Part shown: piece after piece, positions 41,381 to 49,742 of the stretch
Numbering within the stretch: the stretch's first letter is position 1
Layout: the number at the start of each line of letters is the position of its first letter
From: Paracoccaceae bacterium
GTDB taxonomy: Bacteria; Pseudomonadota; Alphaproteobacteria; Rhodobacterales; Rhodobacteraceae
Reading direction: 5' to 3'
Length of the DNA stretch: 64,000 bases
Assembly: GCA_016938875.1 (NCBI GenBank)
Contig: JAFGTV010000001.1
Span: 62,001 to 126,000, forward strand
The notes under the pieces: generated by a model
What the model was told of the DNA's origin: nothing
The model's input: only the letters and a program-made list of their open reading frames with translations
Databases searched by the model: none
Position numbers and translations under genes: made by a program

Positions 41381-42490
41381 TTACACACCCGGCGGCGGCG
41401 GTGGCGGGGCCACGGTGAAAAGCTGCGCCAGTTCGGCCACGTCCTCGGCCCGTTTCCAGCCATCCTGACCGGCGGTCCAGACATGGGTTTGCCGCGTCAG
41501 GCGCCCGTCGCCGGCCATCTGGCCCATGGTGGCGCGGGAAAACGGGCCGCTGGTCTGGCCGTTCGCGGCGATGTGCCAGACATGCTCGACCGGGGGTGGG
41601 GGCGGGGCCGGCTGGGGGGCAGGGGCTGGGCCCCAGGGGCCGGGCCGGGCTATCTGGCCCGCCATTGCCATGCCCATGCCCGCACCCAGCCCCGCGGCCA
41701 TGCCGCCACCGGCGGGGTTCTGGGCGGCCGCAGTCATCGCCTCGGCGGCGGAATACTGGGTAAAGCGGCCCAGATCGCCCGCCAGCCCCATCGAGGTGCG
41801 TTTGTCCAGGGCGGCCTCTACCGCGGGGGGCAGGCTGATGTTTTCAATGTAGAATTCCGGCATGGTCAGGCCGTAAGCCTCCAGCGGTTTCGACACTTCG
41901 GCGGCGATCAGCTTGCCCAGGTCGGCGGTATTGGCGGCCATGTCCAGCACCGGGATGCCACTGGCGGCGATCATGCGGGAAAATTCCTGCACGATGATAT
42001 TGCGGATCTGATAGCTGATCTCGTCCATGGTGAATTCGCCGTCGGTGCCGACGATTTCCAGCAGGAAACGCGCGGGGTCCGTCACCCGGATCGAATAGGT
42101 GCCATAAGCGCGAATGCGGGTCGGGCCGAATTCGGGATCGCGCAGCATGATGGGGTTCTTGGTGCCCCATTTCAGATCGTTGAAGCGCGTGGTGTTGACG
42201 AAATAGATTTCCGACTTGAACGGCGATTTGAACCCGTGATCCCAATGCTGAAGCGTGGTCAGCACCGGCATGTTGTTGGTTTCCAGCATGTAGAGACCGG
42301 GGGTGAACACGTCGGCCAATTGTCCCTCGTGGACAAAGACGGCGGCCTGCCCCTCGCGCACGGTCAGCTTGGCGCCGTACTTGATCTCGTGGCCCTCGCG
42401 CTCGAACCGCCAGACCATGGTGTCGCGGGTATCGTCAACCCAGTGGATGACGTCGATGAATTCGCCGGAAAGGAAATCGAAAATGCCCAT
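41381..42490 (-). CDS. SPFH-domain protein with C-terminal GYF_2 domain (YdjI-like)
   Basis: 369 residues beginning MGIFDFLSGEFIDVIHWVDD, the typical N-terminus of the YdjI/virion-core-like SPFH subfamily. It has no transmembrane helix. The SPFH domain spans about 25-235 (VREGQAAVFVHEGQLADVF, AYGTYSIRVTDPARFLLEIVG). A Gly/Ala-rich region and a Pro-rich linker lead to a GYF_2-type domain near 297-350 (WHIAANGQTSGPFSRATMGQM). Members self-assemble on membranes. It lies between the DUF2927 lipoprotein and the zinc-ribbon gene on one strand, suggesting a common complex. Confidence 0.85.
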   Translation of the reverse strand: MGIFDFLSGEFIDVIHWVDDTRDTMVWRFEREGHEIKYGAKLTVREGQAAVFVHEGQLADVFTPGLYMLETNNMPVLTTLQHWDHGFKSPFKSEIYFVNTTRFNDLKWGTKNPIMLRDPEFGPTRIRAYGTYSIRVTDPARFLLEIVGTDGEFTMDEISYQIRNIIVQEFSRMIAASGIPVLDMAANTADLGKLIAAEVSKPLEAYGLTMPEFYIENISLPPAVEAALDKRTSMGLAGDLGRFTQYSAAEAMTAAAQNPAGGGMAAGLGAGMGMAMAGQIARPGPWGPAPAPQPAPPPPPVEHVWHIAANGQTSGPFSRATMGQMAGDGRLTRQTHVWTAGQDGWKRAEDVAELAQLFTVAPPPPPPGV

Positions 42491-42571
42491 GGGTCAGGTC
42501 CTTTGGATCGGGTTGGGCGCAGTATAGACCGGAGCGTTTGACAAGGTCACGCGGAACCGGGGGCGCGGTGC

Positions 42572-43510
42572 TCAGCTCTCGCCGCCCATCAGTTCGGCGG
42601 CGATGGTGTCGATCAGCGGGCGGGCCTCGGCCTCGGTCATGCCGGGGCGCAGACGTCGGTCGTAAAGGATTTGCAGCATCAGTTCATCCTGGGGGGTGAG
42701 CAGGGCGAATTCCTCGTCGTCGTTAAAGATCGAGGGACGCGCGGCGGGGCTGTCATTGGCCAGGCCCATGCCCTGGGCCAGTTCCTCGTGGATACACGAT
42801 TGGCGCAGCCGGGCGGGGTGTTCGGCGCGAATCACCGCGACGGCGTGGGAATAGGTGCTGGTCGGCCCGCGCGAGAAGGCCAGCACCAGGCAAAAGGTCG
42901 AACGCGGGATCGTCGCGATGGTCTGTTGCGCGGTGGTGTCGATGCCGGGCACCAGGCGGCGAAGGTCGGGGCCAAAGCCGCGGCGTTCATCCTCGCTGAG
43001 GATCAGGACGTGGAAATTGGCATCCTCGGGCGCGCCCAGCCGAATGGGAATCCCGGTCAGCCGCGACAGTCGGCGGGTGTATTGCTCGATTTCCCGGGTG
43101 TCGGTGCGGCGCTGTTCGGTGCTGACAGAGGGGCCAAAGACCAGACCCATGCGGATCGGATCTTCCCAGCGGCGCAGACGGCTGACGGTTTCACGCGCGA
43201 CCAACTGGCCCGACTGGGCGACATATTCATCGTAAAGCGCGATGCGGATGAAGTTCTCTACCAGGTTGCGGCGGGAAAACGGCACATCCACCCCGCCGCC
43301 ATCGCTGCGCAACAGCCCGCGCGACACCAGGTCGGCCTCGACCCGTTCGAAATGGCGCGCGATGGCCTGGCTGGCGGGCGAGGGGACGCGCGCGGTTTCC
43401 ACCGGCCGGGTTTCGGGGCGGGGGCCTGCGCCGTCCATCGGCATGACGCACCCTGCCACCCCGAAAAGGGCGGTTCCGGCAACGGCAAGAACGCTACGGC
43501 GCAGGCCCAC
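42572..43510 (-). CDS. DUF2927 family lipoprotein
   Basis: 312 residues from a GTG seven bases after telA. The signal peptide ends in a lipobox (FGVAGC), so the mature protein is lipidated, probably facing the periplasm. The C-terminal DUF2927 block contains CIHEELAQGMGLANDSP and a distal QDELMLQILYDRRL. The first resembles the zinc motif HExxHxxGLxH of metzincin-type proteases, but with Gln and Asn/Asp in place of the later histidines. It is therefore either a divergent hydrolase or a non-catalytic derivative. Function is unknown; position ties it to the TelA/XpaC cluster. Confidence 0.82.
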   Translation of the reverse strand: MGLRRSVLAVAGTALFGVAGCVMPMDGAGPRPETRPVETARVPSPASQAIARHFERVEADLVSRGLLRSDGGGVDVPFSRRNLVENFIRIALYDEYVAQSGQLVARETVSRLRRWEDPIRMGLVFGPSVSTEQRRTDTREIEQYTRRLSRLTGIPIRLGAPEDANFHVLILSEDERRGFGPDLRRLVPGIDTTAQQTIATIPRSTFCLVLAFSRGPTSTYSHAVAVIRAEHPARLRQSCIHEELAQGMGLANDSPAARPSIFNDDEEFALLTPQDELMLQILYDRRLRPGMTEAEARPLIDTIAAELMGGES

Positions 43511-43517
43511 GGTGCGA

Positions 43518-44696
43518 TCAGACCCCCGGAACGGCGCCAGCGCCGGTTGCGCGCGACTTGGCGGCGGCCAGGGTATCGCGCAATTCGGCCTCCATTTTCT
43601 TGAGGTCGTCCTCGGCCTTGGCGCGGCGGGCCTTGCCCTCGTCCGCGATCTGAAGGCTTTCCTGGATGGTCGCGATCAGGCTGGCATTGGCCTGTTTGAC
43701 GGCCTCGATGTCGAACACGCCGCGCTCCATCTCTTCGCGCACGATCTTGTTGGCCGAACGCAGGTTTTCGGCATTGGCGGTCAACAGCTCGTTGGTCAGG
43801 TCGGTGGCGTCGCGCAGCGCCTCTGCGGCCTCTTTCGAGCGCTGGATCGTCACCGCCTGGGCCAGTTGCGTTTCCCAAAGCGGCACGGTGTTCACCAGCG
43901 TCGAGTTGATCTTGGTGACCAGGGATTTGTCGTTTTCCTGGACCAGCCGGATCGAGGGCAGCGATTGCATCGTCACCTGGCGCGTCAGTTTCAGATCGTG
44001 CACCCGGCGTTCCAGGTCATCGCGCGCGGCGCGCAGGTCGCGCAGTTCCTGGGCCTTGAGCACCTGATCGACCTCGGGGGTGGCGGCAACGGCGGCCTCC
44101 ATCGCGGGGATGTCGGTGGCGTCCAGGATTTTCAGCTTTTCTTCGCCGGCGGCGATGTAAAGTGCCAGCTCGTCATAAAAATCGAGGGTCTTTTCGTACA
44201 GCTTGTCCAACGACTTGATATCCTTGAGCAGCATGTGCTCATGGGTCAGCAGGTTGTCGGTGATCTTGTCGATCTGGGCCTGCACCGTCTCGAACCGGGC
44301 GACGAAATTGGCAAAGGGCGCGGCGCGGCCCAGCAGTTTTTCCCACCAGCTGCGTTCGCGGCGTACATCCAGTTCGGACACCGAAAACCCGCGGATCGTG
44401 GTCACGATCTGGCGCAGGGAATCGCCTGCGGGGCCGACATCCTTGTTGCGCACATCGGCCAGCATCGCCTGGCTGATGACCTGCAATTCGGCCTGCGCGG
44501 ACGACCCAAAGCCGATGATGGAATTGGTGTCGGACATGTCGATCTCGTCCATCCGGGTGCGGATGCCCAGCGCCGCGGCGGGTTCGGCGGACTCTAGCGG
44601 GACAATCTCGGCCGCGGGTTCGGGCAGCAGAACGGCGGTCAGCTGCTCGACCTCTGCGAGGGCCTGCTCGGCTTTTTGGCGGACGGTGTCGGACAT
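43518..44696 (-). CDS. TelA-like protein (toxic anion resistance family)
   Basis: 392 residues from ATG 44696, with GGGAG upstream that overlaps the end of xpaC. It is a largely helical cytoplasmic protein with extended coiled-coil potential (about 110-350). The family block is STLVNTVPLWETQLAQAVTIQRSKEAAEALRD followed by NELLTANAENLR. TelA/YaaN/YceH proteins were named for tellurite resistance and associate with stress modules. Their activity is unknown. Coupling to the XpaC-like gene matches the Bacillus xpaC-yaaN arrangement. Confidence 0.87.
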   Translation of the reverse strand: MSDTVRQKAEQALAEVEQLTAVLLPEPAAEIVPLESAEPAAALGIRTRMDEIDMSDTNSIIGFGSSAQAELQVISQAMLADVRNKDVGPAGDSLRQIVTTIRGFSVSELDVRRERSWWEKLLGRAAPFANFVARFETVQAQIDKITDNLLTHEHMLLKDIKSLDKLYEKTLDFYDELALYIAAGEEKLKILDATDIPAMEAAVAATPEVDQVLKAQELRDLRAARDDLERRVHDLKLTRQVTMQSLPSIRLVQENDKSLVTKINSTLVNTVPLWETQLAQAVTIQRSKEAAEALRDATDLTNELLTANAENLRSANKIVREEMERGVFDIEAVKQANASLIATIQESLQIADEGKARRAKAEDDLKKMEAELRDTLAAAKSRATGAGAVPGV

Positions 44697-44698
44697 AA

Positions 44699-45625
44699 TC
44701 ACTCTCCCAAATTGCGCATGTCCCCGTTGGGGTGCACGCCTTCACGCTGCAATCTTTCGCGCAGCACTTCAATCTCGACATCCAGATCGGATCGGTCATC
44801 CAGCAAGAGCGCGCGTGTTCTTGCCGAAAAATTGGACTCCAGATCGGCCAAAAGGGCCTCGTAATCGGCACGCGCGGAAATATCGCGCGTGCGGCTGTAA
44901 AGGTCGGCGAATTTCACCGTCGCGTCGCGCGCACCCAGCAGGTAGACGACCAGATACTTGCGCGCCGCGGTCAGGTCGCGGGGGTCTTCCTCGACGGTGC
45001 GAAACATCTCGCGCACGGTGCTTTGAAAGCGGTCCACGCGCGCCTCCAGCCCGCGATCCCCGGCGCGCCGGATCGCCTCTGTCATGGTGGTCAGGTGCTT
45101 TTCGGCCTCGTCGATGACGCGGGCCACGCGATCCTGCTGAAAGGTATCGACCCCCTCCATCCCCTTGTCGCGCAACGGGTCCAGCCCAAAGGCCGCGCTG
45201 TGCAAAACGGTGCCCAACACCGCAAAGATCGCAGGCGGCACAAAGCCCGCCTCGGGGCCGATGCCCGCCAGGAACAGCCCCGCACCGGTCAGCGCGGAAC
45301 CAAAGATCTTGCGCGGGATCGCCGGGCGGCGGGCGATCTTGCGCGCGGCCCAGGCATCCTCGGCGCGCAGCCCCTCTCGGGTCAGCCAGGCGGCCAACAG
45401 CAACAGACCAAACGCGCCCAGGCTCAGCGCCAGCCCGGTGGGGTCCGAGGCAAAGGCCCGCGGTACCAGCGCCAGCGGCACAAAGAACATCGCATTGGCC
45501 CGTCCCCCCGCACGCGACGGAGCCTTGCCATGAAACGGGTGGCGCGGCGGCGGGGTCTGGCCGCCGGTCTGGCCGGGTGTTTCGCCCGGGGTGGGGCTGA
45601 ATTTTCCACCGTAGCGTTGGGCCAT
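44699..45625 (-). CDS. XpaC-like membrane protein (5-bromo-4-chloroindolyl phosphate hydrolysis family)
   Basis: 308 residues from ATG 45625, which shares its first base with the TGA of the upstream small gene. The N-terminus is Pro/Gly-rich. Two hydrophobic pairs lie near 45-80 (FFVPLALVPRAF, GLALSLGAFGLLLLAAWL) and 108-145. The soluble helical C-terminal region contains RVARVIDEAEKHLTTMTEAI and YLVVYLLGARDATVKFADLY. The family is named after a Bacillus phenotype rather than a proven enzyme activity. It is tightly coupled to the TelA gene downstream. Confidence 0.82.
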   Translation of the reverse strand: MAQRYGGKFSPTPGETPGQTGGQTPPPRHPFHGKAPSRAGGRANAMFFVPLALVPRAFASDPTGLALSLGAFGLLLLAAWLTREGLRAEDAWAARKIARRPAIPRKIFGSALTGAGLFLAGIGPEAGFVPPAIFAVLGTVLHSAAFGLDPLRDKGMEGVDTFQQDRVARVIDEAEKHLTTMTEAIRRAGDRGLEARVDRFQSTVREMFRTVEEDPRDLTAARKYLVVYLLGARDATVKFADLYSRTRDISARADYEALLADLESNFSARTRALLLDDRSDLDVEIEVLRERLQREGVHPNGDMRNLGE

Positions 45626-45708
45626 CACGCGCCCCCCACGAACGCAACATAAAGGATCAGCGCGACCAGCAGGAAGAAGGCCAGCTTTTTAAGCCCGGTA
45701 TCCGACAT
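45625..45708 (-). CDS. 27-residue single-helix membrane peptide at the head of the xpaC-telA cluster
   Basis: Not in the ORF track because of its size. It is translated from ATG 45708 with AGGGGGG at good spacing. The peptide begins MSDTGLKKLAFF and continues as one uninterrupted hydrophobic helix (residues 9-24) ending VGGA. The TGA overlaps the xpaC ATG (TGATG), a standard coupling arrangement. The polar Lys-Lys start followed by a hydrophobic helix predicts an inner-membrane microprotein with a cytoplasmic N-terminus. Whether it is made, and whether it regulates or scaffolds XpaC/TelA, is untested. Confidence 0.6.
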   Translation of the reverse strand: MSDTGLKKLAFFLLVALILYVAFVGGA

Positions 45709-45798
45709 GGGCCCCCCTTTCGCCACGACTGTCATCTTGCCCATGGGATGCGACAGCGCGGTGAAATGCAAGCCTTCAGGTGCGTGGCCACGCGGGGA

Positions 45799-46590
45799 CT
45801 AGCGTATACGGCGGGGCGCGCGCTTGGGGCGCGGTTTGGCGGCGGGTTCACCGGCCTTGTCCAGGCCCAGCTGATCGCGCAGTACGCGCGCGCGGATTTC
45901 CTCGACGGCGCCGGGTTTCAGATCGCCCAGCTGAAACGGGCCATAGCTGATGCGGATCAGCCGGTTCACGGTCAGCCCCACGGCCTCCATCGCGCGGCGC
46001 ACCTCGCGGTTGCGTCCCTCGCGGATGCCGACGGTCAGCCAGGCATTGGCGCCCTGCTGGCGGTCCAGGGCGACCTCCATCGGCTGGAACTTTTCGCCCT
46101 CGATCACGATGCCCCGGCGCAGCGGTGCGATCGTCTCGTCGCTGGGCGCGCCCTTGACCCGGACGCGATACTTGCGCAGCCAGCCGGTCGAGGGCAATTC
46201 GAGCCGCCGCTTGATCCCGCCGTCATTGGTCAGCAGCAACAAGCCCTCGGAATTGATGTCCAGCCGACCCACCGACATCACCCGCGGCATGTCCTCGGGC
46301 AGGGCGTCGAACACGGTCTGGCGGCCCTTTTCGTCGCGCTCGGTCGTCACCAGGCCCACGGGCTTGTGATACAGCCACAGCCGGGCGGGTTCTGCCGCGG
46401 CCAGCGGCGCGCCGTTCACGGTGATCTTGTCGGCGGGCGTGACGTTCAGCGCGGGGCTATCGATCCGCTTGCCGTTGACGCTGACGCGACCGGCCTCGAT
46501 CATGCGCTCGGCCTCGCGGCGCGAGGCGACGCCCGCGCGGGCCAGGACCTTGGCGATACGCTCGCCCTGTTGTTGGGTGTTGTTCTCCAT
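45799..46590 (-). CDS. RluB/RsuA-family rRNA pseudouridine synthase
   Basis: 263 residues. An N-terminal S4 RNA-binding domain ([26 protein letters not shown]) is followed by the catalytic domain with the aspartate in [19 protein letters not shown] and later [18 protein letters not shown]. The tail is Arg/Lys/Pro-rich. It most likely modifies 23S rRNA U2605 (RluB-type). RluE/RluF or RsuA cannot be fully excluded from sequence alone. It is divergent from tadA. Confidence 0.88.
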   Translation of the reverse strand: MENNTQQQGERIAKVLARAGVASRREAERMIEAGRVSVNGKRIDSPALNVTPADKITVNGAPLAAAEPARLWLYHKPVGLVTTERDEKGRQTVFDALPEDMPRVMSVGRLDINSEGLLLLTNDGGIKRRLELPSTGWLRKYRVRVKGAPSDETIAPLRRGIVIEGEKFQPMEVALDRQQGANAWLTVGIREGRNREVRRAMEAVGLTVNRLIRISYGPFQLGDLKPGAVEEIRARVLRDQLGLDKAGEPAAKPRPKRAPRRIR

Positions 46591-46665
46591 GGGCTTTCTT
46601 TACGCGGGTTTCGCGGCGCGGGAAAGCGGCTTGCGCGTGCGCGGTGCGCGCGGCATGACAGGGGG

Positions 46666-47118
46666 ATGAGCCCGTTTCGCAGCCATATGGCGGCCGCCCT
46701 GGCCGAGGCCCGCGCCGCCGCCGCGCGCGGCGAGGTGCCGGTGGGGGCCGTCATCGTGTCGCCCCAGGGACAGGTGGTGGCCGCCGCGGGCAACCGCACC
46801 CGCGAGCTGAGCGATCCAACGGCCCATGCCGAAATCCTGGCGCTGCGGGCGGCCTGTGCGGCGGCGGGGTCGGAACGGCTGCCCGGCCATGACCTTTACG
46901 TGACGCTGGAACCTTGCGCGATGTGCGCCTCGGCGATCAGCCAGGCCCGCATCGCGCGGCTCTATTATGGCGCGGCGGACCCCAAGTCGGGCGGCGTGGC
47001 GCATGGCGCGCGGGTGTTTCAGCACCCGCAATGCCACCACGTCCCCCAGGTCTATGACGGCATCGCCGCCGCCCAGGCCGAGGCCCTGCTCAAGAGTTTT
47101 TTCGCCGGGCGGCGTTAG
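46666..47118 (+). CDS. tadA: tRNA-specific adenosine deaminase TadA
   Basis: Deaminates A34 of tRNA-Arg to inosine. ATG 46666 with GGGGG upstream gives 150 residues; the long upstream track extension is antisense to the rluB-like gene. The zinc and catalytic motifs are PTAHAEILAL (His and catalytic Glu) and LEPCAMCASAI (two Cys). The C-terminal region includes the conserved YYGAADPKSGG. Confidence 0.95.
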   Translation: MSPFRSHMAAALAEARAAAARGEVPVGAVIVSPQGQVVAAAGNRTRELSDPTAHAEILALRAACAAAGSERLPGHDLYVTLEPCAMCASAISQARIARLYYGAADPKSGGVAHGARVFQHPQCHHVPQVYDGIAAAQAEALLKSFFAGRR

Positions 47119-47134
47119 GGACCGGGGCGCGCGC

Positions 47135-47827
47135 TCAGATCTCGATCGGCACCAGCACCTGCGGCTCGATCACGTCGATCCCCGGCAGCGCCTCTGCCAG
47201 CACCTGTGCCGACTGCTCAAGCAGCGGGAAGGTGCGGTAATGGCACGGGATCACCGTCTTGAAGTTGAAAAATGTCCGCGCCGCATAGGCTGCGCGTTTC
47301 ATGTCCATGGTGAAATGCCCGCCCGCGCACAGGATGCCGATATCGGGGGCGTGCAGGTCGTTGAAAATCTCCATGTCGGCCATCACGTCGGTATCGCCGG
47401 TCACATAGATCGTGTGCCCCTCGCCCGCGATCATGAAACCGGATTCGGTCCCCGCATAGACCGGCCCCGACGGCCCGCCCAGGGACGAGGAATGCACCGC
47501 GTTGACCATCGTGACGGCGACATCGCCCAGCCGCACCGTGCCGCCCTTGTTAAAGCCGATGACGGCGATGCCCTCTTTCTCTTCCCACCAGCTCATCAGG
47601 TCGTAGATCCCGACGCAGGGGATCGACCCCTCGCGCGCGATCGCCAGGGCGTCGCCGGTGTGATCGCCATGCCCGTGGGTGATCAGGATATGGGTGGCGC
47701 CCGCGATGGCCTCGGCCCGGCGGTCAGGCGGAAACATCGGGTTGCCGCTCAGCCAGGGATCGACCAGCAACACCTGGTCCGCGATCTCGATACGAAAGCC
47801 TGAATGGCCCAGCCAGGTGATTTTCAT
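47135..47827 (-). CDS. UPF0173 family metal-dependent hydrolase (metallo-beta-lactamase fold)
   Basis: 230 residues starting MKITWLGHSGFRIE. The second of two adjacent ATGs (47827) is preferred because GGAGG is then correctly spaced. Metal ligands are seen in THGHGDHTGD, a histidine in VNAVHSSS, and TGDTDVMADM, with a C-terminal PCHYRTFPLL. The family is widespread and its substrate is unknown; related members act on phosphodiester or lactone bonds. It is convergent with tadA. Confidence 0.87.
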   Translation of the reverse strand: MKITWLGHSGFRIEIADQVLLVDPWLSGNPMFPPDRRAEAIAGATHILITHGHGDHTGDALAIAREGSIPCVGIYDLMSWWEEKEGIAVIGFNKGGTVRLGDVAVTMVNAVHSSSLGGPSGPVYAGTESGFMIAGEGHTIYVTGDTDVMADMEIFNDLHAPDIGILCAGGHFTMDMKRAAYAARTFFNFKTVIPCHYRTFPLLEQSAQVLAEALPGIDVIEPQVLVPIEI

Positions 47828-47885
47828 CATCCCCTCCCTATCTGTCTGTCACAACGAATCCTAGCAGAGCAGGGCCGGGTTTCCC

Positions 47886-48521
47886 ATGGACTGGATGCAG
47901 CAGATCGACGCCTATTGCGAACGGACCGGGCCCGCCTATTGGGCCGAGCCGGTCAATGCCCTGAGCAACGCGGCCTTTGTGATTGCCGCACTGATCGCGT
48001 GGCGGCGCACCCGTGGGCTGGCGCTGGGTCGCGCGCTCAGCGTGGTGTTGGGGGCGATCGGGGTGGGCAGCTTTCTGTTTCACACCCACGCCACCGCCTG
48101 GGCCGGGGTCGCGGACGTGGTCCCGATCATGGGGTTCATCCTGCTTTATCTTTATGCCGCGAACCGGGCGTTCTGGGGGCTGGGACGCGGGACCGCGCTG
48201 GGGCTGAGCGCGCTTTTCGTGCCCTTTGCCGCGCTACTTGCCCCGCTCTTTGCGCTGATCCCCGGATTGGGATCGTCGGCGGGCTATGGGCCGGTGCCGC
48301 TGGTGATCTTGATCTATGCCGCGCTGTTGGGCCGCCGCGCGCCCGAAACCGCGCGGGGATTGGCGCTGGGGGCGGGGCTGTTGATCCTGTCGCTGGGCTT
48401 TCGCACGCTGGATGGGCCGCTGTGCGCCACGCTGCCGCTGGGCACGCATTTCATGTGGCACCTTGTCAACGCCACGATGCTGCTCTGGATGATCGAGGTC
48501 TATCGCCGCGCCCGGGTCTGA
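47886..48521 (+). CDS. Ceramidase-domain (CREST superfamily) membrane hydrolase
   Basis: A 211-residue polytopic membrane protein with about seven hydrophobic segments. The conserved metal-site elements of the alkaline-ceramidase family are in order: an N-terminal EPVNALSNAAF block, GSFLFHTHATAWAGVADVVPI with His and Asp, and C-terminal GTHFMWHLVNA with two His. Family members hydrolyse amide bonds of lipids such as ceramide. Whether this bacterium makes sphingolipids or the enzyme targets another amide-linked lipid (for example ornithine lipids) is not answerable here. Confidence 0.82.
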   Translation: MDWMQQIDAYCERTGPAYWAEPVNALSNAAFVIAALIAWRRTRGLALGRALSVVLGAIGVGSFLFHTHATAWAGVADVVPIMGFILLYLYAANRAFWGLGRGTALGLSALFVPFAALLAPLFALIPGLGSSAGYGPVPLVILIYAALLGRRAPETARGLALGAGLLILSLGFRTLDGPLCATLPLGTHFMWHLVNATMLLWMIEVYRRARV

Positions 48522-48580
48522 GCCTGCCCGCGCCCCAGATCGCGCGCCCCCGGCACGACCGGGGCAGGGGGTGTTGCGGC

Positions 48581-48622
48581 CCAGAAGACGATCAAGTGCC
48601 CTTCTTCTGGTCAAAAATATCC
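48581..48622 (+). terminator. Hairpin after the ceramidase-like gene; copy B of the repeated 3'-end element
   Basis: CCAGAAGA pairs with TCTTCTGG (8 bp, 14-base loop) and is followed by TCAAAAATATCC. The right arm and tail match the minus-strand copy at 2177-2217 at 24 of 25 positions. It lies about 60 bases downstream of the ceramidase-like gene on its coding strand, paralleling copy A downstream of truA. Confidence 0.6.
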
Positions 48623-48669
48623 AAAATGACGACCGGGTCGGGCCGGGGGGAACGGTCGGGCGGCGCGGC

Positions 48670-49530
48670 CTAGCCGGGCATGAACACGACGGTCTTGTGG
48701 CCATTGGCCAGCACCCGGCGTTGCAGGTGCAGCCGCACGGCACGGGCCAACACGCGGCTTTCGATATCGCGGCCCACGGCGACATAATCCTCGGGGCTGA
48801 GCGCGTGGTTCACCCGTTCGGTTTCCTGCTCGATGATCGGCCCTTCGTCCAGGTTGGCGGTGACGAAATGCGCGGTCGCGCCGATCAGCTTGACGCCGCG
48901 TTCATGGGCCTGGTGATAGGGTTTGGCGCCCTTGAACGAGGGCAGGAAAGAATGGTGGATGTTGATCACCCGCCCCGCCAGCGCCCGGCTGAGATCATCC
49001 GAGAGCACCTGCATATACCGCGCCAGCACCACCAGTTCCGCACCGGTTTCAGCGACCAGTTCTTTGACCTTCGCCTCTTGCTCGGGCTTGGTGTCGCGGG
49101 TCACGGGCCAGTGGTGATAGGGGATGCCGGCGGCCTCGGCGGTGGGGCGGCTGTGGTCGTGGTTGGACACGATCCCGACCACCTCTGCGCGCAGCCAGCC
49201 CACCCGGATCTGGTAGAGCAGGTGCAACAGCGCGTGGTCGAATTTCGACACCATCAGGATGATCTTGGGGCGGCGCTCGGCGTCCACCACCTCGGCCTGC
49301 ATGCCATAGGCCGCGGTCACCGATGACAGGCGGTCCAGCAGTCCCTCGGGCGTGGCCGGCGCTTCGGTGTCAAAGGCGATGCGCATGAAAAAGCGGTTGT
49401 TCTCGGGATCGCGGAACTGATCGCTTTCGCGGATATTGCCGCCCAGCGCCGTGATCGCGTTCGACACGGTGGCCACGATTCCGCGCTGGTCGTCGCAGGT
49501 CAGCGTGAGGATGAAATTGGTCGAGGACAT
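48670..49530 (-). CDS. purU: Formyltetrahydrofolate deformylase
   Basis: Hydrolyses 10-formyl-THF to formate and THF. It has 286 residues: an N-terminal ACT domain (FILTLTCDDQRGIVATVSNAIT) followed by the formyltransferase-like catalytic domain (MVSKFDHALLHLL, VGIVSNHDHSRP, VINIHHSFLPSFKGAKPYHQA and GATAHFVTANLDEGPII). The catalytic Asn/His/Asp set of the family is present. It is functionally the reverse branch of Fhs, encoded 15 kb away, and may balance formyl-THF when C1 supply is high. Confidence 0.96.
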   Translation of the reverse strand: MSSTNFILTLTCDDQRGIVATVSNAITALGGNIRESDQFRDPENNRFFMRIAFDTEAPATPEGLLDRLSSVTAAYGMQAEVVDAERRPKIILMVSKFDHALLHLLYQIRVGWLRAEVVGIVSNHDHSRPTAEAAGIPYHHWPVTRDTKPEQEAKVKELVAETGAELVVLARYMQVLSDDLSRALAGRVINIHHSFLPSFKGAKPYHQAHERGVKLIGATAHFVTANLDEGPIIEQETERVNHALSPEDYVAVGRDIESRVLARAVRLHLQRRVLANGHKTVVFMPG

Positions 49531-49742
49531 CGCGGCTCCTTGGCTTTCTGACGGGGCGGGCTGCCCGGACCCCGGACGGGGGTGTTATGAAGAAGGCCGC
49601 GTGTCGAATGCAAGCGCCATTCCACCGCCGGCGCTTTGCCGCGCAGCCGCGACATGGGGGCGGGATGTTCGCCGCTCTTGCGGCCCGGGCGGTGCGGGGA
49701 TAAATGCGAAGGCGAAATTTCAGCAGAACGAAAGGCGGCCCC

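Noticed and set aside
49587-49703. Short plus-strand ORF (MKKAACRMQ...) in the purU-gatC gap
   Set aside because: Arg-rich random-looking composition and no supporting ribosome site; the gap is better explained as gatC leader and divergent promoter space.
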